Assembly (NCBI GenBank): GCA_963921425.1
Contig: OY992835.1
Coordinates: 10,788,001 to 10,852,000 of the forward strand
From: Dryas octopetala
Taxonomy: Eukaryota; Streptophyta; Magnoliopsida; Rosales; Rosaceae
DNA length: 64,000 nucleotides
Reading direction: 5' to 3'
The notes under the pieces were generated by a model, which saw only the letters and a list, made by a program, of their open reading frames with translations, ran no database searches and was not told the DNA's origin. Made by a program: the position numbers and the translations under genes. Of this stretch, positions 1-10,413 are shown one piece after another; within the stretch, counting starts at the first letter, position 1; each line of letters opens with the position of its first letter.

Positions 1-211
1 GTTGTGGATGGCAACAATTGAATGAAAAAAGGAAGACACATATATCTTCAACCAATTAAGAGCAAAAAATAGCATAATTAACCACCCAAAAGTTACTTGA
101 ATAGGGAATTATCTAATATAATTGTCTTTCTTTCGCACTTATACATTAAATGTTGAACACAATTTTATGTACTTCATGTATTAGTGTTCAGACAAGAAAG
201 AAAAAAATTAC

Positions 212-1532
212 CTCCTTAAAACCAGGGAAAATCACTGCCTTAAAAAGTTGATATAGCGTTTCTCGAACCACTCTGTCATCATCGCCAATGCGTTCACGCA
301 GTTTTTCAATAACAGCGTACTTGTGCAACCTCAACTCTTCTGGATACTTAAGGAACAAATCCTTAATACCCAACAACGCATCTTTAAAAAGAAATAAAAC
401 TTAAGAACATCAGAATTACGAGTAGATACAATAGAAAAAGTCAATATGGGAAAATAAACTTCCTAAACAACATAATTATTGGACAGGAAGTAACTTCTTC
501 AAATTGAACACAATGAAAAAATCAAATGAATGTGCAGAAAAACATGATCAACGATCTAGGTAATCTGTTTTAGGATCAAAAACAACAATCTACAGTTATA
601 CTTATATCTATGGTATATATTAATAAAAAAAACACTACTAGAAGTATAGAAATATGTAACCCCAATAATTAGGCATATTTAGATTGATGTCCCCCATGAA
701 GCAGCACCAATCATATCCAATTTTTTTTTTTTTTTTTTACCATTCTTAGGCTGGAGAAAAAATAAATTGAATTTTGAAGCTTTTATTACATGTTTCATTG
801 ATTTATTGACCTTAACATTTTTTTTTAGGAAAAAAAAAAAACTAATGACAACTTTGCAACATAGCCTACATTTCTATGAGGCTTATTGAGTACATATTCC
901 CTTATTGATTACGAATGACAGATAATAATGGTACTCTATCGAACTCTATTTCCTAAAACTTTTTGAATTAATGATCATATTTTACAAGGTACTATTAATA
1001 TTTGCATTAAAAAGATATCTCAAAATAACAACAAAATACCTTTACGAACTTTGGAGTTGTGATGAGATGTTTGCTGAAGCAGTTCCTTCAATGTCAAACC
1101 TTTCTTGTTCACTGCTAATCCTGCTTTCTCCGATGCCACACTCTGCTCGGGAAGAGTAATTGCTGCTCATAATGACCAATGTTCATGAGACATGTTTAAT
1201 TATCCAGGGTAACAAGCACAAATCAATGAAAAATGACACACAGAGTACAACAATTAATAGGAGCAAAGGAATTCAAAAACAGCTTAACCTATACCTTTGG
1301 ATTTTATTTCGGTATTCGTAGCATTGTTTGCTGGTGGCAATTTTCTGCCAATCTTTCGCTTAATTTTCTGCAAAAAATAAAATAAAAAATAAATAACAAA
1401 AAGAAAGAAACAAAGGCATCCCATTAAACTTTCAATACACAATAAACTCAGAGTATCAAATAAATTATTGATTACTTTGAAGTCGACGCCGCGCTTTTGC
1501 TGCTTCTTTGCAGGAGCCTTAGAGCGTGCCAT
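212..1532 (-). CDS. IPI1/TEX10-like protein, 5' end (exons 1-4; gene runs off the left edge)
   Basis: Four exons join in phase on the minus strand: 1532-1476, 1367-1295, 1162-1040 and 381-212, all with GT donors and AG acceptors. The product starts MARSKAPAKKQQKRGVDFK, continues with a basic stretch (KIKRKIGRKLPP), then LPEQSVASEKAGLAVNKKGL, LKELLQQTSHHNSKVRKDAL, and a helical repeat part with LLGIKDLFLKYPEEL. This order matches the N-terminal domain of Ipi1/TEX10. Known family role: a subunit of the nucleolar Rix1 (PELP1-TEX10-WDR18) complex needed for 60S pre-ribosome maturation. The basic N terminus fits nuclear or nucleolar targeting. Exon 4 ends on a whole codon and the remaining ARM/HEAT-like body lies outside the window. 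Start chosen because it is the family start and no upstream in-frame exon is visible. Family assignment is confident; exact orthology is not tested. Confidence 0.85.
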
Positions 1533-2214
1533 TTAATTTCTGAACAAAACGAGTTACATTTTTTGTTAAATGGAATACAATTTAATTGACGAAATTAAAG
1601 TCTACGCTAAAATGCTAATGATAATGCTTGAAGTGCAATACGGCGTCGTATTCTAAAGCCTTAGTCGATGAGTAAAACCCAGAACTCCAAGAACACAAAA
1701 TCAGGCTAATCAGCTCAGCTTCGTTTGGTGGCTAACAAAACTAGGTAAGTAAACCAAAGATAACAATTTCATACTTGAAGTAAAAGCTGAAGTAAACAGA
1801 GGGCACAATCAGTAATCGAGCATTCAAGTGCAGATACAAAAACACCCACCTGAAGAAATTTTTGAACTTGAGTGCAGAAACACAACAACACCCAGTTACC
1901 CACTGAAGATGAGAGCTTGAGAGAGAAACCCAACTCGTTTTTTTGGCTCTTGGCGACGGAGGAAGAGAGAGGTGTACGGAAAAAGAGAATTAAGAGGGTG
2001 AGTTGGGTGACTATAAGGGTCATTGGACACGTGGCGTAATACTGACCATTCGATTCTTTCAACGGCCAAGATTAAAAGCCAAAAGCATGGTTCGGTTTGT
2101 TAATGTTTTGATCAATTTTTTTTCCCTCCAATTTTGATCCATTGCGCACACAAAGCAGTTATAAAGAATCCCAATTCCGTTAGCAGAGGGAAGAAAGAAG
2201 AGTTAGAAGCGGCC
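1533..2214. promoter_or_regulatory. Divergent intergenic region between the IPI1-like and K-rich genes
   Basis: About 680 bp separate two head-to-head starts (1532 minus, 2215 plus). It must hold both 5' UTRs and promoters. No clear TATA box is visible on either side. An in-frame upstream ATG at 2134 would extend the K-rich protein by 27 residues but is not shared with its paralogues. Confidence 0.4.
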
Positions 2215-2835
2215 ATGGAAGAAACACCAACTGAGATCATGTTTCTTGAAAACCCAGTTGCAAAGTCAGAGCTTCAGGAGCTGAGGATTGGGGACCCATT
2301 TTTGCTCAAGTTTCAGAGAGACCCTTCTGATCAGAAATTCCCCAAGAAACAGAAATTGCAAAGTCAATGTGGGTTGGTAATTGATGGAGCCAATGTGCAG
2401 AAAGAAGAGGCTGTGGAGTCAGAGAAACAGAGAAAAAATGAGTCCAAGAAATCGAATTGGGTCCCCAAGATAACTGGTTTCACAAAGCAGCCATGGAGTA
2501 CATGTGGAGAGAATATGATCAGGAAAAGAAGCTTTGAAGAGGAAGAAGAAGCTGCAAATTTGAAGAAACAGAGAAAGAACTGCAATAACTTCTCTGAGTC
2601 TGAATCTGAACCACCATCACCACTTTCTATGGATGATACATTGAAGATGCGTTTTAATATCATGCAAGATTCTGAAACAATGTTGGTCCTTCGGAAAAAA
2701 GCGTTGGCCACAGACTCGAATACAAAGAACAACCGTTTTTCAATGCCTCTGAGGAAAATCAAATCAGAATTCATGGAAGCCAGAGAGATGGAATCGCAGG
2801 GTAAGCGTATCCGAATTAGAAATGCCTTATTTTGA
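2215..2835 (+). CDS. K-rich family protein, copy A (206 aa, unrecognised family)
   Basis: I do not recognise this protein. It is very hydrophilic, rich in Lys, Glu and Ser, with no membrane segment. Residues 1-50 hold a block shared with all other copies in the window (ENPVAKSELQELRIGDPFLL, then FQRDPSDQKFPKKQK). A GLVIDGANVQKEEA block follows, then a charged middle with a likely bipartite nuclear signal (RKRSFEEEEEAANLKKQRKN), an acidic Ser run, and a basic C terminus ending near KRIRIRNALF. The start at 2215 is chosen over an upstream in-frame ATG at 2134 because the paralogues at 21700, 26778, 33068 and 39981 all begin at the equivalent ATG after a similar GCAGCC-like context. It lies 1.1 kb upstream of the intact protease, the same pairing seen elsewhere in the cluster. 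Nuclear location is inference only. Confidence 0.6.
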   Translation: MEETPTEIMFLENPVAKSELQELRIGDPFLLKFQRDPSDQKFPKKQKLQSQCGLVIDGANVQKEEAVESEKQRKNESKKSNWVPKITGFTKQPWSTCGENMIRKRSFEEEEEAANLKKQRKNCNNFSESESEPPSPLSMDDTLKMRFNIMQDSETMLVLRKKALATDSNTKNNRFSMPLRKIKSEFMEAREMESQGKRIRIRNALF

Positions 2836-2876
2836 ACCATGAAGTAGTGAGAGAGTTATACTTTTTAGCTATGGTC

Positions 2877-2880
<4 letters not shown>

Positions 2881-2911
<31 letters not shown>
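2881..2911. repeat. (GA)n microsatellite
   Basis: About 15 uninterrupted GA units just after the stop codon of K-rich copy A. The related fragment at 5836-6046 is followed by a shorter GA run at 6055-6071, so the tract is part of the duplicated unit. Confidence 0.9.
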
Positions 2912-2916
<5 letters not shown>

Positions 2917-3766
2917 ACAACTTAATGTGGAGTTTCTTGAAGCAAATAATGAGGGAGAGGGAAAAGGAACATTGCACAACTTCAATCTCACACATGCAAA
3001 AGATTAGGGTCTTAATTCAATTGACTGACTTCACATGAATTAGATCAGCTTGTATGATATTTCATTCCTTAGTGAAATTTTACTTTCATTGTTCAAAACC
3101 CTGAGATGGACAATAGATATTGGTAGTTTGATCACAAGTACTTCAATGGTGATATCTGATGCTTCATGTATTTTACTGAACATTTGATCTTAATGGTACA
3201 TAGTTCAATGAGTTTTTTCAACTTCAAGTTGAATGAACACTAGTCCACCTAAGACAAACAAGTTTATCCGCAAGTTTAGATAAACATAAATCTTAATTGC
3301 TAGCTTTGGCAAATCAAGTGGCTACTGCTTACATGGTTCTAATTAAAAGAGAAATGACCATGTAATTAATGTGAATTAGTATTATATAACTATGGTTGTG
3401 TCTAGTACTATTGCATATATTGCATTTGAAAGCAATGAGCAAACTAACAGAAGAATAAATTATATTCTAAAATTACCATATTTTATATCGGAATTCCATA
3501 CCATCCAACATATATAACAAAACATTAATTATTGAGTTCTGCTTATAATTCTCAAACTAATTAGCAAGCATTTTGTATGAGAAGTACATTTTTTTTTGGC
3601 CATGGTATGAGAAGTACTTAATTACGTGTATTGTCCCACAAATAAGGACGCACATAAGGACACAAGGACATAAACACATATGGACATAAGTTTAATTAGC
3701 TAATAACTTGTCGTGACATCAAATAATTGCATAAATAGTCATATGAGCTATATATTAATCTTATTA
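2912..3766. other. Spacer between K-rich copy A and protease copy A
   Basis: AT-rich and non-coding. From about 3060 it is recognisably similar to 13020-13560 (for example the stretch around GATGGACAATAGATAT at 3104), so the protease duplications carried roughly 1 kb of upstream sequence. Confidence 0.6.
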
Positions 3767-3957
3767 GTCCATATCAGAACATTTTATGGGGCACGAAGCT
3801 TATTTCAGATCATTTTTTGGGGCACGGAGAAATACAGCAAGGCCATTCTCTTCTCTACATAAACTGCAGAGTAGTCTACCATTTCAGTGTACCTGCTCTT
3901 TACTTCATTTACTGTATCAAATCCTAGCTAGGTGTTTCTACTAGCTACCCAGCAACC
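3767..3957 (+). promoter_or_regulatory. Proximal promoter of protease copy A, with altered TATA box
   Basis: Conserved blocks shared with the promoters at 14085, 31060 and 38150: GTCCATATCAGAACATTTT, two GGGGCACGGAG-type motifs, and a TATA region at 3856-3863. Here the TATA box reads TACATAAA, while copies B and E read TATATAAA and copy G reads TATAAAAA. The ATG is 102 bp downstream. Confidence 0.6.
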
Positions 3958-5093
3958 ATGGAGTTCATTAACCAACAGCTGTCCAAATGTATTTGTTTGG
4001 GGTTGTTGCTTATATGCATGTTGGGGGCTTGGTCTTCTGATGCCACTTCTCGCACTCTCCAAGATGCATCAATGTATGCGAGATACGAGCAATGGTTGGC
4101 TCGTTATGGACGTGTATATAACAACATTTATGACAAGGAGACGCGTTTCAAGATATTCAAAGAAAATGTGGCATTTATAGAATCTTCCAATAATGATGCA
4201 AACAAACCTTACAAATTAAGCATCAATCAATTTGCAGACCTTACCAATGAAGAATTCAAAGCCTCAAGAAATAGGTTCAAGGGGCATGAATGCTCCACAA
4301 AGACCACTTCTTTCAAATATGAAAATGTGACTGCAGTTCCAGCTACAGTAGATTGGAGGAAGAAAGGAGCTGTAACGCCCATCAAGGATCAAGGCCAATG
4401 TGGTGATTATCAAGCATCTAATTTTTATTCTCCTTTTGAAAGAAGTTTAAATTGTTTCTATATGTTCTAACTTCTAGCTATTTGCAATCAAAATATATAG
4501 GATGTTGTTGGGCTTTTTCAGCAGTGGCAGCCATGGAAGGAATTACTCAGCTTACAACTGGTAAATTAATCTCTTTGTCTGAGCAAGAGTTGGTTGATTG
4601 TGACACCAGCGGTGTAGACCAAGGCTGCGAGGGTGGCTTGATGGACGATGCCTTTCAGTTCATCAATCAAAATCACGGGCTTAGTACCGAGGCTAGTTAC
4701 CCCTACACCGGTGTTGATGGTACTTGCAATACCAAAAAGGAAGCCAACCATGCTGCCACCATAACTGGCCATGAAGATGTTCCTGCAAACAGTGAAAGTG
4801 CCCTTCTTAAGGCTGTTGCTATGCAACCAATTTCCGTTGCCATTGATGCTGGAGGTTCAGATTTCCAATTCTACTCAAGTGGTGTCTTTACAGGAACCTG
4901 TGGAACGAGCCTTGATCATGGTGTTACTGCTGTTGGTTACGGGGTCAGTGGTGATGGGACTAAGTATTGGCTAGTGAAAAACTCATGGGGCACAGAATGG
5001 GGTGAACAAGGCTACATAAGAATGCAAAGGGATATTGATGCAGCGGAAGGTCTCTGTGGCGTTGCTATGCAGGCCTCTTACCCCACTGCTTAA
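3958..5093 (+). CDS. SAG39-like: SAG39-like papain-family (C1A) cysteine protease, intact copy A
   Basis: Two exons, 3958-4402 and 4501-5093, joined in phase 1 across a 98-bp intron, give 345 residues, the normal SAG39 length. Residues 1 to about 24 are a hydrophobic signal peptide. An I29 inhibitory propeptide follows, with an ERFNIN-like helix ([16 protein letters not shown], 63-78) and a GNFD-like region ([11 protein letters not shown], 90-100). The mature domain begins near [11 protein letters not shown]. Catalytic residues are visible: Q145, C151 (QGQCGCCWAF), H288 ([11 protein letters not shown]) and N309 ([10 protein letters not shown]), plus the disulfide cysteines of the family. There is no KDEL and no granulin tail. 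Known role: a secretory or vacuolar endopeptidase of senescence and stress, auto-activated by propeptide removal. The intron donor is GTGATT, weaker than the GTAATT or GTAAGC of its paralogues. This is the only copy in the window with all catalytic parts. Confidence 0.92.
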
Positions 5094-5835
5094 TTTTACT
5101 TGCAAATCAAAACCAATGCCTACTACATATACCTTGTAGGTATTATGAAAATGTATGAACTTATGTAACCAAAAATAAAATGTATGAACTTATACGTGTA
5201 ATACTTAATTAATAGACTTGAATGTATGTATAAGAAAACTAGCAAGTTTTAATTACAGAAATGAACTTCAGTTTCTTTTAATTAGTTGAATTCTCCAAAT
5301 ATATGTCTAAATTCAACCACTTCATTTGCTTGAATTATGCAATTCTCCAGCAGAAAACGCTTTCCTATCAAAAGGAAAAAAGAATTTTCTTTAAATAGCT
5401 TTGGAAGAGATAATTAAAGAATCCAGATAACCATTTTCTAGACACTTCACTAGTATGAAGCACTGGGGCATAGGGTAATTAAACATGTAAGCAGGGCAGT
5501 TTATGAGAATATAGAGCCATATACCTGAAGTTTATATCTTTCATTCCCAAAATCAAGATGCATATTGCATTGATATAACAACACCTATTGGTTAGATGTT
5601 GGCAACTTGTATATCTATTAATTGGCATCCTAAAGAAGTATAAATTAAAGTTCCAAGGTGCATTACTTTTCTTTCCCAAGCAGCAGGCAGCTGCCTCATA
5701 TGACTAAAAGAAGGAAAACAAAAACAAAGAGCTTGCAACAACCTCATATGAGTAGCCAAAAAAAAAAAAAAAAAGAAACAAAAAAACAGAAAAAGCTGCA
5801 TGTTGAGGACACACAGGTACGTTCTGTTCTCTAGC
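5094..5835. other. 3' flank of protease A
   Basis: The first 60-100 bp (around ATGCCTACTACATATACC at 5117) are conserved after the stop codons of the copies at 15279, 31663 and 35772, so they are probably 3' UTR. The rest is AT-rich, with an A-rich run at 5760-5790. No coding signal seen. Confidence 0.5.
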
Positions 5836-6046
5836 TGAGTCAGAACCACCACCACCTTCTTTGGCATAGAAATTGAAGATTCGTTTTGACATGCAAGGTT
5901 CTGAAACAATGTGGGTGATTCAGAAAAAAATTGTTCCCCATAGACCCGAAGACGAAGAACAACTGTTTGTCAATGCCTTTGAGACAAATCAGATCCAAAT
6001 TGCTGGGTAAGCCTATCCGGATTAGAGGTGCCTTTTTTGAACCATG
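5836..6046 (+). pseudogene. K-rich family fragment (C-terminal part only)
   Basis: Similar to the last third of K-rich copy A. The segment around AGATTCGTTTTGACATGCAA followed by a SETM-V-like stretch matches its KMRFNIMQDSETMLVL region, and the end (GGTAAGCCTATCCGGATTAG, then a TTTTTTGAACCATGAAGTA-like tail) matches its C terminus and 3' flank. Indels break the frame and no N-terminal block is present. The similarity continues past the gene into the GA run and on to about 6240, matching 2850-3060. Confidence 0.7.
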
Positions 6047-7431
6047 AAGTAATGAGAGAGAGAGAGAGAGACATTGCACAACTATGTTGAGCTTCTTGAA
6101 GCAAAACACAAGGTAGAGGGAAAAAAGATAGCAGCCAAGAGAGATATATTGCACAACTTAAATCTCATGCACACAAGATTAAGCTCTTAATTCAATTGAA
6201 TGACTTCATATGAAGTGGATGAGTTTGTATGATACTTGTTTAACTAAACACCTTTTGTTCTGGAATTTTTTAAAAATGTTTTCATCAACAATAAAGCACC
6301 AATATATGTTCAGTCCAAAACCAGTCATTACTTGTTAGAACATCTGATTTGAAATCAATTGGCACTTTGTGAAAGACCCCGCCAAATCTTGAAATATATC
6401 CTACTCTCAATTCAATAAGGATGTCCAGCTAAAAAAACTTGCAATATATCCGGCAACTGAAGGTCCTCTCAAATAGAGATGCTCTAATACTATGTGGAAG
6501 TTAGAACATCCAACCAAAAACCAATTTTCAATGGATGGAGTAATTGAAAATTTGAATTAAATTCTATGCTTATGTCTAAAACGTTGTTGTTTTAGGGTTA
6601 AGTATTTTTGGATGTGGCAAAAGCAAGCACGAGGAAAAATGATTTTCAATATGATTTAAAATGAGAAAGTTTTTGCCAAACCATATGTGAAATCCCTTGA
6701 GGTGTTCTGAATGAATAGCCGGCTCTTAGAACGTACAATTGTTCTTGAATAAGCATTATTTGGAGACATCACCAGCTTTTCCCTGGCAACTCATCCAATG
6801 ATGAACTGCCCTCCTGAAAGCTCCTTTAATAGGTATGATGTTTTTTAAGGGGTTTATGCATTATGTGGTTTTGCAAACAAATTGGTCTCCGATAGTCATT
6901 CTTCACCAACACCACATTTGTTTTCTCTTTTTGTGACTTTGGTATCTAACCCTCCCAATACTGATAAGCAAGTTCCATGGACAAAACCAAACATATTTAG
7001 AGTCTTTCCAACAGCACGAAGGAGTAGCTAGCAAACAAAGACTTTCAAAGGTGGTCTAATGTCATTACACAATGACAACTTAATAGGATCTTGCCTATTA
7101 AGATTTAAGACACATGTGCCGAAGCCATTGAACTCTTTGAAGAAAGAAAATGCAAAAAAATAAAAGCGATAGCTATATATGCAGTACTTGAGCTCATGAC
7201 CAATGATATTCCTCCAGCTCAATTAAGTAAAAGGAATTAAAAGCAAGTCAGTGCTATTCGATGGGTGCAGGCTTGCTAAAGCTTTGCAGTCGTTGGAAAC
7301 AGAGAAATTAATATTAGCCTTAGGAGAAAAAGAAGAAAAAATTGCTTAGTAGGTAAAAAGAAAATTAAACACACTTAACGTACGTATCAATATCCAATTA
7401 TGATTGATTTATAAATAGACTAACTTGTTAT
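6047..7431. other. Non-coding spacer with LTR-type remnants
   Basis: Two stretches beginning GTTAGAACATC (6336 and 6502) resemble the minus-strand LTR edge seen near 20700. The second is preceded by a decayed complement of an initiator-Met tRNA primer site (GCTCTAATACTATG, about 6481). The piece around TTTTCTCTTTTTGTGA (6919) recurs near 12680. No gene seen. Confidence 0.35.
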
Positions 7432-7982
7432 CTACAACTTGAGAACTCCAACATAAGGTTTTACCGCTGATCCTAACAACAACCGTCCATTGTGTTCTTC
7501 AACACGACTAATAGACTCTAGCGTCATACCACCATTTTCATCCAACATCTTCAAAATATGTCATTGTTCATCAAACTTTACTGTTATAGGATCTCCTATA
7601 TTAACCATGGGACCACCGAATTTTTTGGCAGCTCCTTAATTCCTCTCTCGCTATTCGATCAATGGTATTCAAAATTCTCCATTACTGTTTCTTTTTCTTA
7701 ATGTTATCTTTAGCCCTTTCTAATTGACCAAAAAGTTCTAAGACATGAGTTTTGGGTCCCCAAAGCCAATACCTATGAATTTTATGTGTCACCCCTTCGG
7801 ATATTATTATGAAAGAACTGTCCTTGCTCAGAGCCACGCCATTTGGAAAACGTACGTACTCAAGCCATAGAGCAACACTGTAACCATCTTTGTCCAAGAG
7901 TTATATTGTAATAACCTTCCTATTTTGTCTCCAGAGCAGATTGACGAAGGCCATTCCTTTAAAAAAAGGAAACAACAAAGAA

Positions 7983-8349
7983 CATGTTAAGCAAATTAAA
8001 AAGAAATTATTCATGTAATAGGTACTTTCTTTTGGTAATCAAAGGGTGTCCTGGCCAGCTTTCGCGCTAATAGGTACCTTCTTTGGTATATAGTGCTACT
8101 GTCTGTAAAATAAACCATTCAGGAAACATAATGAGACTCCTCCTACATAATTGGCAAGTTTTTGACATGTTAAGCAAATTAAAAAGAAATTATTCATGTA
8201 ATAGGTACCTTCTTTTGGTAACGAAGCGTGTCATATGCCAACTTTCGCGCTAATAGGTACCTTCTTTGGTATATAGTGCTACTGTTTGTAAAATAAACCA
8301 TTCATGAAACATAATGAGACTCCTCCAACAGAATTGGCAAGTTTTTGGG
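7983..8349. repeat. Tandem duplication, about 183-bp period, two copies
   Basis: The segment starting CATGTTAAGCAAATTAAAAA at 7983 repeats from 8166 with few differences and ends in GGCAAGTTTTT. Each copy contains a TTTCGCGCTAATAGGTACC block. It is non-coding and lies in the gap where the middle of the SSL pseudogene would be. Confidence 0.85.
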
Positions 8350-9005
8350 CTAGACCACCATTAAGGGAAGTTTTATTTGCATTAAAAAAGATTAGTTTGG
8401 ATTAATCCTAATTAGATGGTTAGAAAATATAAATTTTACATCATATAATATTACTCCATATGATCGAACTCAGTTTCTTTTGGTTAATTGCATTCAATTT
8501 TGAGTGTGGGATAAAGACTCTCTACCAGTGGCGAAGACATGGTGTGGCAAGGAGGTCAACTGCCAACCCCTTTAACTTTTTGTTCATAACGAATTTTGTT
8601 TTTTCATGTATTGATAATGAAGTTGATAAATATAGCATAAATTTGACTAAATTTGTTTTTAATATCAGGATTGATCATTTTGATTTTCCATCTCTTTATC
8701 CTTTTTTGTTTGCAAAGATTTTATTCATTTAAAAAATATATATGGATTTGTAAAAGTGATCTATATTTCACTTTAGCTTGAAATACTCAATTTGATCTTT
8801 TATCAATAATGCTAAGAGCCTCAACTGTTTTTCCCAACATTTATTTTCCACCTTATGTGTGTCATTATTTTACTGGACATAGTATTTCCTTTTCTTTTTA
8901 GATTTTCTTTTTTAGCGTCCAATGTATGAATGATATGTAAACTGGGAAAAAAAAGTTGAGATCTTTAGCACTACTGATCTTTTATTAACATTTTTACAAC
9001 TGGGT
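8350..9005. other. AT-rich spacer
   Basis: No gene recognised. The small open frame at 8460-8732 has no family features. The segment around CCAGTGGCGAAGACATGG (8525) looks like a decayed transposon edge. Confidence 0.3.
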
Positions 9006-9110
9006 TCGTGAATTGGGGTTGGCCTAATTGGCCGAGGATAAAAGCTCCTCACCTACACACTCGGGTTCGAACCCTCAATGAAATTTTCTACTTTTTTTAG
9101 ACATATAATA
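9006..9110 (+). mobile_element. tRNA-derived SINE (partial)
   Basis: An RNA polymerase III type 2 promoter is visible: box A TGGCCTAATTGG at 9020-9031 and box B GGTTCGAACCC at 9064-9074, spaced as in a tRNA head. The flanks do not fold into a full tRNA, so this is a SINE rather than a tRNA gene. The 3' limit is uncertain. It lies within the SSL pseudogene. Confidence 0.6.
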
Positions 9111-9235
9111 GGTATTAATATTATAGGTTACTCCATTTTTTTATAGATTGTCTTTACCAGGTTTAGTGAAATTTTTGAAAATTTAAAAATATCATTTGAG
9201 ACCTCCCCTCCCTCCCTTCATTGACAAAAAATTAA

Positions 9236-9619
9236 GGACAGTACTTGGGTCACCCAACCCACCCAAATTTTGATTTCGACAATGATGGTGCATGATCGGA
9301 ATGTTCACTTTTTAGATAACCTATTAAAGATCATCTTTGTAAAAAATCAAATCAATCGGAAATTGTTTGATTATATAACTGTTGTCAATTAAGTAAAAAA
9401 AATCGATATTTTCTGATTAAAGAGTGATTTTTTGACCAAATTGTTGATTTTTTCTATTTAATCGACAACAGTTATATAACTAAACGATTTCCGATTGAGT
9501 TGATTTTTTGCAGAGATAATCTATAATAGGTCATCTAATTAAAAAGTGAACGGTTTCAATCATGCGCCGGAATTACCAAAATTGTGATTTTGGGTGGTGG
9601 GGTGACCCAAGTACTGTCC
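9236..9619. mobile_element. Palindromic MITE with 9-bp target duplication (Mutator-like)
   Basis: The termini are inverted repeats (GGACAGTACTTGGGTCACCC at the left, its near complement at the right). A 9-bp direct repeat AAAAATTAA flanks the element (9227-9235 and 9620-9628). No coding capacity. The interior is also largely self-complementary (CGGAAATTGTTTGATTATAT near 9357 versus its complement near 9470). Confidence 0.85.
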
Positions 9620-9628
9620 AAAAATTAA

Positions 9629-10099
9629 ACAAACAATATTGATGAAAAGGACTAAAGTACAAAGTACACGGGAAAAATAGGAGGACAGTGTGACACATGG
9701 AAATGATTGGGGACCATTGCTACAATTAACCCAACAAAACAATAAATTATTTAAAAACAAAACTATTTACAAAGATCAACAACTAACTAATGAGGTGAAA
9801 GATGTTTGTGTCTTTATAAGTCCACTAAATTATGAATAATTTTTAATACTTTAAACGTGATGGTCAATAACTTCTACATGATAAGTTTGTCATAATAAAC
9901 TTATTGATAACAATTTATAAATGTGTGTGTGAAGAAGCGTAAGAAACTAAGAACTATCAATGTAAGTAATTTTAAGAAACACTATCAATATAAAGAAAAA
10001 CTTGAGTACTTGATATGAAATGATCAATTCTGTAAATATATATAATATATATAAGATATTGGAAAAAATTAAAAAAAACTACAATATATTGATCTTAAC
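9629..10099. other. AT-rich spacer
   Basis: Nothing recognised. It lies inside the span of the SSL pseudogene, upstream of the MITE and before the next visible exon. Confidence 0.3.
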
Positions 10100-10413
10100 C
10101 GTACGAGGAGGTGTAGGGGAACTGTGTCCAACCAAAGCAAGATCTTTTATTCCTCTCCACTTGAAGATTCTTCCATCTGAAACCCCAACATAAGGTCCAG
10201 TCAAAAGCAATGCTTTCGGTCCGTCACTCTCTTGAGGCCAATTAGCTGCGCTAAGAATATATGTTAATTAGTTGCAAATTAAGATTGACTTGTCTGAAAA
10301 ACTCTTGTAATAAGAACATTTATAAACAACATAACAGCTCATGTATGTATATATATTTATTCATATACTTGTTTCTAGATTTCCTAATTAATTAAGAAAA
10401 TTAGTGTTCTAAG

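Larger units (their letters stand above)
7432..10245 (-). pseudogene. Strictosidine-synthase-like (SSL) pseudogene
   Basis: Minus strand. An exon at 10245-10100 with an AG acceptor and GT donor encodes LLLTGPYVGVSDGRIFKW, the N-terminal beta-propeller signature of SSL proteins. The region 7960-7432 encodes GYSVALWLEYVRFPNGVALS, then IISEGVTHKIHRYWL, and ends with SISRVEEHNGRLLLGS and a YVGVLKL C terminus. In between are in-frame stops (after IKKKKQ at 7682, and further on) and frame changes. The middle exon (the part that normally carries the DLYIADAY block) was not found, and a SINE, a local duplication and a MITE sit in its place. Functional relatives are secreted or vacuolar six-bladed propellers. 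This copy cannot encode one. An hAT-like element sits just upstream at 10414. Confidence 0.75.

Noticed and set aside
2134-2214. Upstream in-frame ATG extending K-rich copy A
   Set aside because: The extension is not shared by any paralogue, all of which start at the ATG equivalent to 2215.
2364-2840. 158-codon minus-strand frame
   Set aside because: Antisense shadow of K-rich copy A. The paralogues conserve the plus-strand reading.
9020-9074. Possible tRNA gene from box A and box B
   Set aside because: No acceptor-stem pairing or tRNA anticodon arm around the boxes. Fits a SINE head better.
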